A stretch of 64,000 nt of DNA from positions 13,904,258 to 13,968,257 of the forward strand of contig JANCRA010000014.1 of assembly GCA_024362935.1 (NCBI GenBank), in the 5' to 3' direction. This DNA comes from Setophaga petechia (Eukaryota; Chordata; Aves; Passeriformes; Parulidae). The translations under genes and the position numbers were made by a program. Below the pieces are notes generated by a model that was given only the letters and a program-made list of their open reading frames with translations, was not told the DNA's origin and made no database searches. Shown one piece after another: positions 26,965 through 62,261 of the stretch. Position 1 is the first letter of the stretch; each line of letters begins with the position of its first letter.

Positions 26965-27856
26965 GCTTATATATAAACATTTATTTGGCAGTATACAGCT
27001 TTATTAAGACATAATAGACATGATTTCAACACCAGGGAGGCAGCAGGCAAGAGCAGTCACCAATGTTCTGTAGTCACCAGACAGTTCCATTAACTTGGTT
27101 TAGGTGTTACCTTTCCACATAGGACAGTCAGCTCACTCTGAGGGAGGAAAATTCATTTTAGCTCAAGCTGCCCAAAAGAGCTTGGAAGAAAGGTCCCTGC
27201 TGTTAAAGCAAGCAGAGAGCCCTTACTCACTCCCCACTGTGCCTGCAGAGGCAGGGCCAGAACAAAAACCACAGAACAGCTCCCAGAGCTTTAGCTTGAC
27301 TCAGCTGCACTGAATCTGTACCTGCACAACTGTAAACTCGTTAACATCTCTCATGTCTGGGTAATTTCCATGACTTCAAACAATAGCCCAGGTACCCTCA
27401 TCTTCAGGGGGGTTGGGCAGTAGGTGCTGCAGAGTTCTGATCCACTTTGCTTCACAACCATTCAGGCTGTTCCTGTTGAACTGCAGCAGACTTAACAGGT
27501 GTGCAGTTCTTACTCAGCAAGGGCCACAGAATTATGGAATGTGAGAAGACTCAAAACTGAGCTGTAGCTTTGTCAGCCTTTGTGAATGAGAGATAAGAGA
27601 ATGGCAGTTTGCTCACATGGCAGGACAGCCACCAGAAGGAAGAGTTTGTGCTCCTGTGGCCCCTCCACTATCACCAAACTGCACATGCTTAGTGCAGTTC
27701 CTTTTACACATGATCCATGTGCAGCAGTTCTTCTCTCCCTCCTCCTCCCTCCAACTGATGCCAACCAGTTGAGGCTTAAACTCCAAAGAGCTGAAATTTG
27801 GATTCATGACATGAAAGCCTGGGACCAGGGGTGTGAGTGCACAATCTCTAAGTCTC
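26965..27856 (-). other. CDCA9: Borealin-2 gene 3' UTR
   Basis: Sequence downstream, in the - direction, of the TAG stop. On the - strand AATAAA occurs at 27000-27005 and 26980-26985, giving a 3' UTR of about 0.85-0.9 kb. The end is inferred from these signals only. Confidence 0.5.
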
Positions 27857-30800
27857 CTAGTTGAAGCTTACCACCAGGTTGTGGATGTGCTGTACTGTGT
27901 CCTGATTTAGGAGCTGCACATCAATATTACGCAGGTCTCCACCAGCTGTACACAGTGTCTGTGAAGAAAAACAATTCTAAGATTAAAAGATTTTTCTTGC
28001 ATGCCAACGTCTCTGAAACTCATGTGCTCCCCTGTACATTGCAGAACTTTGGCAACCATTTTCCTTTCGTTTAGCAGCATCTCATTTAGGAATAGTGATA
28101 GCTCTTGCTATCAGACTATTTGTATTGAGCAACTGCTGTAAGTTGAAAATGTTTTTTTTAAAAAAAAAAGATACCTGTCCATCAGCCAGGGGAATGTTGA
28201 CAAATGGAACACTTTTATGTTGGGGTACTGATTTACTTCTTTTTAACATGCCTTGAGCTCTTCCACTGGCAGGTAAAGTTCTTGAGACAGTCTGTTGTAA
28301 TCCAGCACTAGAATACAATGAAATTGTTACTTTGAGGTTAACTTTCTATGCTCTGCTGGAAATTTTCAAGCATGAAGCAAATGCCAGTAGTAGGAAATAC
28401 ACTTAGGGGAGAGGCAGTCATGTTTAAATTTTTCCAGTTCTACCAGGAGACTACAGAAATCCAACCATGGGCAGCACTTATGGGCACTGCTGGGTAAGGT
28501 TTTATGACCCTGCCACTGCAGTAACCTTGTCAGCCTGTGACACAAGATGACATTTTGGCCACTCAGTAACAAGAATATCCACTCTCCAATATCAGCAGTG
28601 AATGTTTACAGTTTTGGAAAGAGGAAACTTCGTGCCTCAGGGCTTAAGATAAGACATGTGCTGTATCTGTCTACTACAGAGGGAGATATCAATAAATACC
28701 AAAGCTGCTACCCCTCAGATGCACAGGGTGTGCCTTATGCCATGCAGAATTCCTAAGTTTCTATTATACAACAGTTATTATTTTACTTTAAAAATGTGAG
28801 ATTTGGGGGTGTTCTGCATGGAAACAAGCCTCTGACATTTACAGCAGGCCAAGGTGAAACTGAACCACTTTCTGGTTTCAGGACCCATTGAAGTTGTTCA
28901 CACCCTCACTTCAGCTCATGCCAAAAGCAAACTCTGTAGTGTATGCAGAATGATGCTAACTAAAAATCTTGACTATTCAAGATGCCAAGAACTGATTATC
29001 AGTGTATTGGGTTGAGGGGTTTGTGGGGATTGGTTTATTTTTCTTTTAATAAAGCAGTATGGGTGACATTTTAATCAAGGGTGGGCTCTGAGAACCAGTT
29101 TGAGATACAGGTCTGTAAATAGTGAGAATAGCATTTATACTCTAATTACTTTTTTTTTTTAAACTGACTTAGTTAATACATCAAATCCTGTGCCTCCAGA
29201 ATAATGTAATATAAGCTAACACCCACACCCAAAGCAGGAGGTGTAACTGGTTTGGCACCCCTGACACATTTAGTGGCAGACCACGAAGATCTGTTACACC
29301 TAGATTGATAATATATAGTGTCTTGGTGTTGAACAAAATTGTTGATTAAAAGCAAACTGAAAACTCCTTACCTTTTAGCTCCCTTTGGAGTGGCTTTGAG
29401 ATTTGTGGTACTGCAATGAAAACAAAGAGACTTAGCAACCTTCTGCAAGCTTCACTAGCAGAAGAGTAAACAGACATTTTAAAAAAGTAGTTATTGGCTT
29501 TGTGTTTTGCTGGGGGTTTTATTTTGTTGGTTTACTATTTTTATTTATTTCCTCCTCATCTACTTCTACTGAAAAGTTTTAGCTAAGAGGAAGGTAGACA
29601 CACAATGGATTAGAGAATGCTGAAGTGCCTCATGACAGGGGGCACTAGTGTGAAAAACATGTGAAAAAGCCCTCCTGAGGTAAACATGACATATGGGATT
29701 AAAACCATAGAGGAACACAATAATAATGTATGTTAGTGGGCAAGGGAGAGCTGCAATACCCAAGGTGGGTGTTTATTACAGAATGATTCAGCAGTACTAG
29801 CAGAGCAAAGATGCTTTCCTTACATGCTCTCTTCCATTAGTATTGTTTGGGAATCTGCACTGCTCCCCTCAGTTCAGAACTGTGCACCATTATCCCTTCA
29901 TCAGCTACAGGTGCTTTTTTGCTCAGGTTCACATCACCACAGAGCATCTCAGGTTATGGAAGAATCCTTATCAGATGTATTCCCTTTGGGCTCAAATCTC
30001 AGCTACTATATTTGAAAATAATTGTGTTCAGCACTCAAAAATTCAGGTGAGTTAAATAAGCTATCAAAGATCAGTCTTACCTAGAAAGAGAGTTCAGTTT
30101 GCCACTTAAACCAGAGGCCAGTGAAACCAGCGACTTGGTTTTGGAAACCTAAAAATGCACATACAAGACTGCAGGTAGAAAAGGCAGCTTTTGAAAGCAA
30201 AACGATGGGTATTTGCAGGAAACAATACTGTAAAAATTCCCTGTTGAAAAAGGGTAGTTAAGCCCCATAGTGTTGCCTTTGATATATATATACACATTCT
30301 AAAAGAAGTTTCATAATGCCAAATCATATTTATTTCTACTGAAGTTCTGTATAACCAACCACCTAATATACAACCTTTCAACTTTTAAGCCTTTTTACAG
30401 TAGAAGTCTGTAATTGCACAGAATCTTTTTTGTATTTGTTGTCAGCTTGCTACATCAGTGTCTGGCTGAGGAGCTACACTGCCCAGACAGACTGAGATGG
30501 CAAAACTAAAACACTTGATTTGGTTTAGAGGCAAGAATAAACTACTCATTTATAGAAAAACATGGATTAAACACGAGGTTGATTTAAAAAATAAAGTTTC
30601 AACAAAATATGGTTCTTCAAACCATCAACACTTACTGGCAAGTCAAGAGAGAATGACCATGCCAGTACTTGCCAACCTGTGTGAATTAGTCACTAGAAGT
30701 GCAGATACCATATTTCATTATGAAAATAATTTACAGTTAGTCTTGTTTAACTTCAAATACATTACATTTAAAATAACTGACTTTTCCAACAGACAGCAGA

Positions 30801-33544
30801 GCACTGGCCTGCCTTCTCATGGATCTCACAGGGCTTGTGGCAGGTCAAAACTGATTAAGTCCTTATGTTTTTTGAATAAAAACAGAATAAACTTACTTTT
30901 TTAGTTATTTTCTTTGCAGAACTGTTCTTGGTATCTTCATATTCAACAATTGTAGTTACCTTAACTATAAATGTATTAGCAAGACAAGGAAAATAAAAGT
31001 CTCATGAAGAGCATAAAACACCACTTCAGCCTCGTGTTTGAAGCCCATGGACAGCTTTGGCCCTTGTGCCATCCAATGTCATTCACTTGGGACACAGATC
31101 AGAACAAAGTGTGTGTGTTCAGCACAGGCACTGGGACACACAGGACAGTTAATAGACCCCAGATAATCCCTCAGCCCACAGAGAAAACAGAATTACACCC
31201 CAGTGGTTGTATCCTCCTTATTGCATTTTTGGGGATATGAAGAAAAATTTGTATTTCCTAGAAAGCTCAATGGGCAGAATGTTAAGGGAAAGCTAAGAAA
31301 AGAGAGGTGACTTTCCTAGCTCTCCTGCTATACTGTAAAGCCTTAAATCTGTCTCACCATTTCCCCTGATAAATTGCAAAGCAGAGAAGCTCTTATCTCA
31401 TGCTTTAAAGTACCTGTACAGTAGCATAGCTCATGATCCTCCACACTGAATGCTGGGGGTCTGTTATGCACTTTTCCCTCTTGTATTCTTCAGGCTTAAC
31501 ATTCATTTTACAAATGCTCAATTCAAACCAGTTAAAAAAAAAATGAAAAGGCAAGAACCACAGGCAATATATTAATGAGTTGACCTGCCTTTTTTGCTGT
31601 TGCTCCTCACCAGTTTGGGATTTGGCATGTCTTCTACAGAGCAGTCAGTCTGAAAAAAATATTTATCCAACAAGGGAAGGTCGTCAGATTTTTCCCAGTA
31701 GATGCATATTATGTTACAAGAGGCAGTGAACTAAAAGAGCCTGAAAGCAACTGACAGGAAGTGGGATTAGCTAAACACCAGTTGTTTTTTTGGCTTTTTT
31801 TGGAAACATCTGAATTTCTGCCAGCAGAAGATCCTAAAACTTTAGGTAATGTTCATAACTGCACCATGGCTGGCTGCCGAGTCATTTCATATCATCTTCT
31901 ATTTAAACACACAGCCAAATGAAATCATTTGTCTGAAGTATTTACAGCAGGGAGAGAAGAATTCTATTCTGTAAACTGTGATAAGATTTGAAAACACACA
32001 CTCACCACTGCAGCAGCAAGTTCCAATTCCCCTCGTCGTTGTAAATCTGTAACTCAAGAAATTATAACTTATTTAGATGCTATTACTTGCATAATTTTTA
32101 TCTTAATATTCTTGTGGGCTCAGAAGCCGAACAAGTAATTCAGGATTACAGTGGTTAAATAGGTAACCCTAGGTCAGCATATGTGTTACATTTGAAGAAG
32201 ATTCCAGTCTTGTAGGACAGTCACTCCTACAAAACAACAATGAAAATCTGAGGCCATTTCAGTGTTTATCCTTGAAAGAGTCCTGAGTGTAGGCACACAG
32301 GCTATCCCCCACATTCAAAGAACCACCACATGCTCACACTACACTGCAGACAGCTAATGTTTTTGGGCAGAAGTGTCTCCAGAAGGACACCAAAACACAT
32401 ACTCAGGCTTACAGTAAACTCAAGTTCTTCAGGAGGTTCAGGTTTGATCTCTGTGTGGCCCCTACAATTTCCAGCTGCAAGGCAGATTCTAGAAACATCA
32501 GTTCTCACTAGAATATACATGTGATGCTGAGTGTACACATCTTAAACCTCTGCATCAATGGGAGTTAAAATTAAACTTGTTTGCTTATCATCACGGCTAT
32601 ATGACTAGATTAGAACGGCTCAGGAGAGTTCAAATTGACAAAGAGAATAATCTCGGTGGCTAAGGATGAGCAGATTCAGATGAACAAAAATGGTTGGTTT
32701 TACACACAGAAAACACTAGGTTTGTAATTATTTCTTGTCTCTTCAGACCTTAAATAAGATTACCTAAGTGCACACTTAACAGTATTCTCCAGACTAGTCA
32801 CCAACTAATTCTATACCCCGCGTTAGACAGATCAGTCTACTTGAACAGGAGTACTCAGGGAGCATCTGCTGGGTAACAGCACTGCTGATCTGCTTAAAAT
32901 ACAGGGCAGACAAAGCAAACCTTTCCATGAAAGGCAGCAAATTCCCAGGTATTCTCCCGCAGCCCCGGGCACGCCGCTGCCCGCACCCCGAGCACAGGGC
33001 CACGGCCTCTCACCGAGCACCTCTTTCCTTTTCATCTTCCTGACGGCAGCCGGCATCTTCAGCAGCTCCACCGCAAACGCCTTCTCCGCCGTCTGCAAGA
33101 GCGAATCGAGCTCCTTCTTCATCTCCTGGATGTGCTCCTTGGCTTTAAAACAAAGCACGGTCTTATTGCCACACCTGTTACATGTTTCCAAGTATAAGCA
33201 CTGCAAGACCGCGCTATAAAAGCAAGTTAAAACAGTGATTTATCCGGAGAAATACGAGTGGGGAGTGGGAGCGCCTGGAGCCTCCATCAGCCGCCAACCC
33301 GGGGCGCGGGGCAAGCGGCCCTGCCCGAGGGGGCTCTCCCGGCCCGGAGCCGCCGTTCCCTCCCCAGCCGGGCAGCCCCGGCTCTACCCTGCTGGTCGAA
33401 GTCGCTGAGGAAGAGCGCGATGCGCTGGTCCCTCTTCTTCTGGGAGAGCGCGGTGCGGTCCCTGTCCTGGGGCAGCGCCCCGCGGTCCGGCTCCACGCCC
33501 GAGTCGCTGCTGCGCCGCCGGCACGGGGCCTTCCTCGGGGCCAT
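27857..33544 (-). CDS. CDCA9: Borealin-2 (Dasra-A / CDCA9), chromosomal passenger complex subunit, nine coding exons
   Basis: Borealins tie survivin and INCENP, and so Aurora B, to centromeres and the central spindle in mitosis. Coding exons in transcript order: 33544-33388, 33142-33014, 32046-32006, 31649-31589, 30964-30897, 30148-30081, 29410-29372, 28307-28175, 27958-27857. They join to 798 nt, 265 residues (human borealin 280). The start MAPRK matches human borealin; an upstream in-frame ATG at 33604 is less likely. The N-terminal borealin domain (about residues 38-100) has RIALFLSDFDQQ and LLKMPAAVRKM, corresponding to LASFLKDFDRE and ILRLPKALREM in human borealin. KVTTIVEYED (131-140) is a middle motif. 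The C-terminal domain (about 215-265) runs VPFVNIPLADGQTL to NLVVSFN. RRRSS (9-13) resembles an Aurora site. Intron 4 appears to be GC-AG. I choose borealin-2 over CDCA8 from overall resemblance and from its place between DNAJA2 and GPT2; CDCA8 is the alternative name. Confidence 0.88.
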
Positions 33545-33754
33545 GGCCGACAGCCGGGCCGAGCCGTGCCCGCAGCCGTGGCCGCAGCGGGACCTGCCGG
33601 ACACACCCCGGGGCGGGCAGGGGCGGCCGGGAGCCGCCGGGGCGGGGGACGAGCGGAGCCCGCGGAGCCCGGGCTCTGCCAGAAGGGAGGGAACGCCGTG
33701 AGGGGTGGGGGGGGGTCGGGAGTGCCCCTCTCGGAGGTGCCTCAGGCCTTGGCA
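33545..33754 (-). promoter_or_regulatory. CDCA9: CpG-rich promoter and 5' UTR of the borealin-2 gene
   Basis: CpG- and GC-rich sequence immediately upstream, on the - strand, of the MAPRK start codon. It has GC boxes (GGGGCGGG types at about 33609-33626 and 33638-33648) and no TATA box. The CpG island continues through exons 1 and 2 to about 32930. The transcription start is not determined. Confidence 0.6.
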
Positions 33755-34024
33755 CCTGTAAGTGACAGGACGAGGAGGAATGGGTACGAATTGAAAGGGC
33801 GGGAACTGAGGTTAGAGAGGAATTATTTACTCTGAAGGTGGTAGACATTGGAACACAGGGAGATTGTGAGTGCCTCAACCCTGGCAGTGCTCAAGGCCAG
33901 GCTGGATAAAGCCTTGAGCAGCCGTGTGGGAGCTGTCCGCGCCCAGGCAGAGGGGTTGGCACAAGTTGACCTCTAAGGTCCATTCCAACCCCTCAACATT
34001 CCATGATTCCACGATTTAACGATC
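33755..34024 (+). mobile_element. CR1 LINE 3' end fragment
   Basis: Starts at TGTAAGTGACAGGACGAGG and continues through CATTGGAACACAGGGAGATT and CAGGCTGGATAAAGCCTTGA to TTGACCTCTAAGGTCCATTC. It finishes with the diagnostic CR1 terminal repeat, here ATTCCATGATTCCACGATTT. It is a 5'-truncated dead copy of about 270 bp on the + strand, so antisense to the borealin-2 gene whose start codon is about 210 bp away. Confidence 0.9.
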
Positions 34025-35499
34025 CTTACGCCCTGCAGGAGCTGAGCAGGCTCTCTCACACACACGCACAGATGAATTGCGCTGTTTTGTTCCCTGTTTG
34101 GAGCCGCCCCGGGCCCTCAGGAGCTGCATGGAGCAGGTGAGCATTTCCACCCCCGGGACTGTGCCCAGGGCTGGGCCAGGCGGTGCTCGGCTCCCCGAGG
34201 CGCTGGGAAGGCTCTGTGCTCCATAGGAAGGGCCCTGTTCCGCGGCTCAGCTTTGGGTTTAGCTAAATGACATTAAATTACTGCTGTTCTGTGTGCAGAG
34301 CATGCAGGGCTCCAGAGCTAACCAAGGGAATAACCTGCTCTGTCCAGTGCAAATGGTTACAGCTCGTGCAAATTCTGATCAGGTGAAGACAGGATTTAAC
34401 AAAAACGTAGTAACAGGGAACATTAGAAAGATGTGGCTACACAAGTATTGAATATATAAAAATATTGAAATCCATATCATTAAAAATAGAATTCTATTAC
34501 GAAACTTATCTTGCATGTATCTAAACTTTAAAAAATAATACTAGAGGTATTATTGTATCTTGGGTTTTGTACAAATTTGAGCAGGGAACTGTGCAAAAAG
34601 GCATTTAGATAATGCTTTAAAACACTAGTGGTTTTGACATTGTGTATATGGATGCTGCAAGCTCTCTGAAGTGAGTAGCTTTTTCTGTATCATATTCATC
34701 TGGCACATCTCCTAAGCCAGATGGGATAGACTGTGCCACTCAAAAAGAGCTGTAAAAAATCTGACTGACAATTCATAATTTAAGTATTTTGTATCAGACA
34801 ATTTTCTTGTTTGTACAACAAACAATGTGCTCCACTTCCCACATCCCCCCAAAAAACCCTTCCAGACAAACAGGTAAGTGTTTCTGTTCCAGAAAACACT
34901 CAAAATCCTGACATAAAGAAAAGACTATGCTGCTTTTGGTAGTTCTGGCATATGCATATGTGTTTACAGAGGCAGGACTAGTTTCCCTTTCCCTAAATTT
35001 TGTTTACTTTGAAATTACCAAACAAACACCACTAAAGTATTCTGAGGTGTCACTGCAAAAAGACTAAATAGTGCTGTTCTGTAAGCTTAATTTCCTACAA
35101 GCCATGTAAGAAGGTTTTAAAAAGGGAACTGACAACACCTCACCAAAGGTTTCAGGACACAGTTGATCAGCCTGAGCTGCCTGGCTGATTCTCTCTGTGA
35201 AGAAAGAAGTCTGGCTTGCTTGACTCCTGGTTACAAATCTTTGCATTACAGAATTAATTATGAGCATAAACTTGCCTAAGACCATCTCTATTTACAGTTC
35301 TGCTCTTGTAGGGAATAGTTTTGTGGTAATAAGTTGGACAAATGTCAAGTCCATAAACTGGAGTGATGCACAAATTAATGATCTGGTACATGGCTATTAA
35401 ATATTAGTAAATATTGGTTTGAATATGGGATTAAATGTGTCATAGTGCAATCCAGCTGGTGTTGCTCCAGTGACATAGAAAATGGAGAAGTATTACCAT
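34025..35499. other. Spacer between borealin-2 and GPT2
   Basis: GC-rich for the first 250 bp after the CR1 tail and AT-rich beyond. No coding gene or RNA gene is recognised. Upstream regulatory sequence of the borealin-2 gene may lie here. Confidence 0.45.
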
Positions 35500-38090
35500 T
35501 TTTTTAACATGTGCTTTATTATTTGGAAGTCTCATACATCTGAAGTTACTGTTATAAGGAGCACCTGGAGGAAGATCAAACCTAGAAGCATGCATTTGAA
35601 AGGAAGAATTGTCTGTTATTAATGAAATATTTAAAAGACATGGAAAACAAGTCTTTTTGTCTTAGGTTTACAGGATTGTTCCACAGAAATGCACATTAAC
35701 CTTATCACAATACATACAAATATTGTGGATGGACAATAGAAATCACCACCCTTCCATATGAGATGCATCAAGAATAAATTGTTATCCCTTATAATGTCAG
35801 AAACAGAAAAGGCACCATAATAGAATGTTTAGAAAAAACTCAGTTTATGCCATTATATTTTGATTCAAAAGTGTAAGAATTACTGTCCCGACTTAAAACA
35901 AAAAGCCTTTCACACCTGTAAATTATCATTATAAACTTGTAAACCTTTACATTTTTTTCCAGAAGTACCAGGTGCAAATGCAAGGCAAATATAAAATCTA
36001 TTGACTTATTAGATTACAAATACTACCCCATGAAAAAGCTGTAGTTACAAAAATATAAAAAATATTCTAACTCCCATTGTTAGATCTTAGTTTCAATCTA
36101 CACTGCATTAAGAGTCCAAAGCCAGATCTGATTTGGACACATTCCTAGAGCAGGAAAGTGCTGTTTGTCTTATTTTCACATCATTATTGTGACCTCTTCC
36201 CACGGTTTTGCTCTCTGGGTTTGTTTTATTTATTAGTGCATATGAAGATGCCAAGTGCTGGCAGGTTGTATTTTCAATGGATGTAGCAGCCTAAGTGCTC
36301 TCAGTGTGCTCTCCTCCCAGAAGTGCCCTGCTCTGAGAAGAAAAACGTCATTTTTTCTCCAATCTCCACAGCAGCTTTGTGTAGCAGCCATGCCATTTTC
36401 ATCTACAACCTGTGACCCCTTGAGAGGAATAAATTCTTCTCCCAGGCCTCAGTAAGGAGCTGTGGGAAGCTCAGCCATGGCTAATGCTGGGTCATAGGCA
36501 GGGGCTGCTGTGGCAAGGACAGTCACTGGCAGCATCCCATCTTCCTCACATGAGAAACTGGCACAGCTTCATCTGGGTGCTGTTTCTCTAGCCCTTGGCT
36601 TTAGTGAGCTGGATCAGCACAGGGTGTTGGACCAGCTACAACAGCAGCCTCACAAAGTGCCAGTACACATTACAATGAGTTTACTTCTAAATAATAAAAT
36701 AAATGACTGGATTGAATGTGATATTCTTGATGAATAAGCTCTGTAACAGCTGAGCCTAAGCCTGACAAATGCTAATGCTTTCACATCTGAATAGTGAAAG
36801 CTCTGTTCCTTTAGCCCTTTATCAGAGCTAGCAGAAGGTGTCCAGCTTCCAGCTCTAGAGAAACAGAAGCTGTCCTTTGTTTTGCAGGGAAGCTGGCAGA
36901 GATTAGTGGAGTCACTCAGCTGTACTCCCAGATAGCCACCTTGTTCAGCTGGGCTTTGAGATGCACTCAGGATCGTTCAGACAGCAGTAGGACTGTGGAA
37001 GATTTAAGTGTCAGCTGTACTTTCTTTTTCTTTATGCTTGGTGTAAGACTTTTTCCTTTAAATACCTTCCTCTTCATTAGAAATCAGCCCAGCGTTTCTC
37101 CTGGTAACAACGTGTCAGTCTGTGCAAGTTCCAGCTGGATTTTGGCCAGCTCCAGGGGCTGTGTGATGTTTCCAAGCAAATGCTCCCCACAGACAGAGCA
37201 GTTCTGAAGGGCTGTGTTTTACCCTACTTGAAAGGACTGACTGTGCTCACATCTGCTTTGAGACACTAACTTAGCCTGTTCCATGTGTGTAAAAGATGTG
37301 GGCTAACAGGAGACTCCTGGAATTGTTATGGCAGGAAGTGTCCAGCGCTCTTAGCTGGGATCATGTGTTGAATAGCACAGGAAGAAGAAGGTTGTATTCC
37401 TTATTATGTTTCAGTTTCATAAAAATATTGTTCAAGCAAACACCACGTTCACTCCTCTGATCAAAACTGTATATTCCATTCCAGCTGTGCTGGGATGGCA
37501 GGATTTCTTTCCAGCAGAATTTCAAAGGTATCTGCACACATCTGCTGAAGATTTTTTTCAAATAAGCACACTGTCCCTGCATGCTTGATCAGGTTAGGAG
37601 AACACTTAACAACAAACCCAACAGAAATTAAACCAAGCAATACCTAAAATGTAGGAGTTTTGATTTTTGTTTAGCAGAATTTTAAGATGGGAAGCAATTT
37701 CCTATCTAAACAATTGAACTTGGCATGTCTGTTTTGTAAAACAACCCACATGACAGTAGTAATTTTAAGGAGCAATTCCCTTCCCCAACCTATTGAGTCA
37801 AAAGTTCACAAATGTAACTTTCAATCAAGGCACAAAAACATTTACTGACTCTTCTCACTGATTTCTTCACATTCTTCCCCTTCCCCTTAAAAAAAAAACT
37901 TGGTGTAACAATGTCTTCTACACCAGACATAACTTTAATAGTCCAATAAGTTGTAGCAGTATCTGAGTCTGGTTCTATCTACTTTGAATTTAGTTAAATT
38001 AGATAAACAGCACATTCTCAGCACATCATTGTTCATTGTCTGCATTTGCCTTGAAGGGGAGGGGATGAGGGGGGAAAAGCCACAGTAGTT
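35500..38090 (-). other. GPT2: GPT2 3' UTR (inferred)
   Basis: Noncoding sequence after the TGA stop on the - strand. AATAAA on that strand is found at 36229-36234 with an overlapping copy at 36225-36230, and at 35515-35520. These would give 3' UTRs of about 1.9 or 2.6 kb, in the range I expect for vertebrate GPT2. No other gene is recognised here. Short frames such as 36510-36737 (+) have no domain. Confidence 0.5.
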
Positions 38091-61275
<23,185 letters not shown>

Positions 61276-62194
61276 GTCCGTCCTTCCGCCCCGGCAGCCC
61301 CCCGGCCCGCGGCCGCACTGCCGTGCCGCAGCTTGCCTGGCAACCAAGACAAACCGATGCATGGTCCTTCGGGTAGCTCCCAAAACCAGATGAAGGATAC
61401 AAGTGCTGGGGATCGGTGTGTTTTGTAGTCGGAACCGGGCGCTAGCCAGATGCAAGCGAGCAGGAGGTGCGGTCAGGAGAAATGCCGAAGAGCTGGCACA
61501 GTTACACGTACACGCTCGATCCTCTCATGTCCAGATCCCGCAAACTTAGCTGCAATGGATACAACTGATCTTGCAGCCTTGCGATGCCATCACAGGAGCA
61601 GAATCAGAAATAGAAACCACCATTGCATCCGAATAGCGCTGCAGCACCCTGCCCCGACAGAAGTGCCCGCGCTAATGCTCTGGAAGAGTCCCGGGCAAAC
61701 CCATCCTTTTCCCAGCCGGCGCTGGCCCCGGCCCCGGGGCGTGCTAAGGTGTGATTGCACCAGCCGGGCTGCGGGCGCGCTGCCTGCCGGGGGCTGTAGT
61801 CCCGGCTGCGCCTGCCCACGGCATCAGGTGATGGGCAGGGAACTACCGCACCCAGAGGCCTCCCCGGGCCGCTCCCGCATTGTCTGCAGGGCGGGGCGCG
61901 ATCCCGCTGCTGGAGGTGCGGGGGGAACCGAGGTCAGGGCGAGTGCGGGGGATTTTCCTAAGGGAACGGCAGAGTCAAGTGTTCTCGGTGCTGGGGAGCG
62001 CTTCGCTGCCTCTCGGAGCCCGCGGTGCCGCCGCCCGGCCGCACACAGAGCGCTTCCTTTGTCTGGGTGTGCTTTTCTGCCCTGGCTGGCTGTGAGGAGC
62101 GCAGCGTTGCCCACGCTGGCTCTCCGCTGTCCGTGGGGGAAAGGCCGCCTGCGCTGCTTTGGCAGCCGGCGTGGGGCTGGCAGTGCGGGGCGGT

Positions 62195-62261
62195 GGGCTC
62201 GGGGATGGGCTCAGGGATGGGCTCGGGGCTGGGCTCTGAGCTGGGCTCGGCCGTGGCTCGG
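62195..62261. repeat. 12-bp minisatellite, about five units
   Basis: Five diverged 12-bp units with GGGCTC heads (62195, 62207, 62219, 62231, 62243; first unit GGGCTCGGGGAT) and a partial sixth, inside the GPT2 CpG island about 0.9 kb upstream of the start codon. Confidence 0.85.

Noticed and set aside
33258..33701. 147-codon + strand frame over borealin-2 exon 1
   Set aside because: It is antisense to a recognised coding exon within a CpG island and has no family resemblance.
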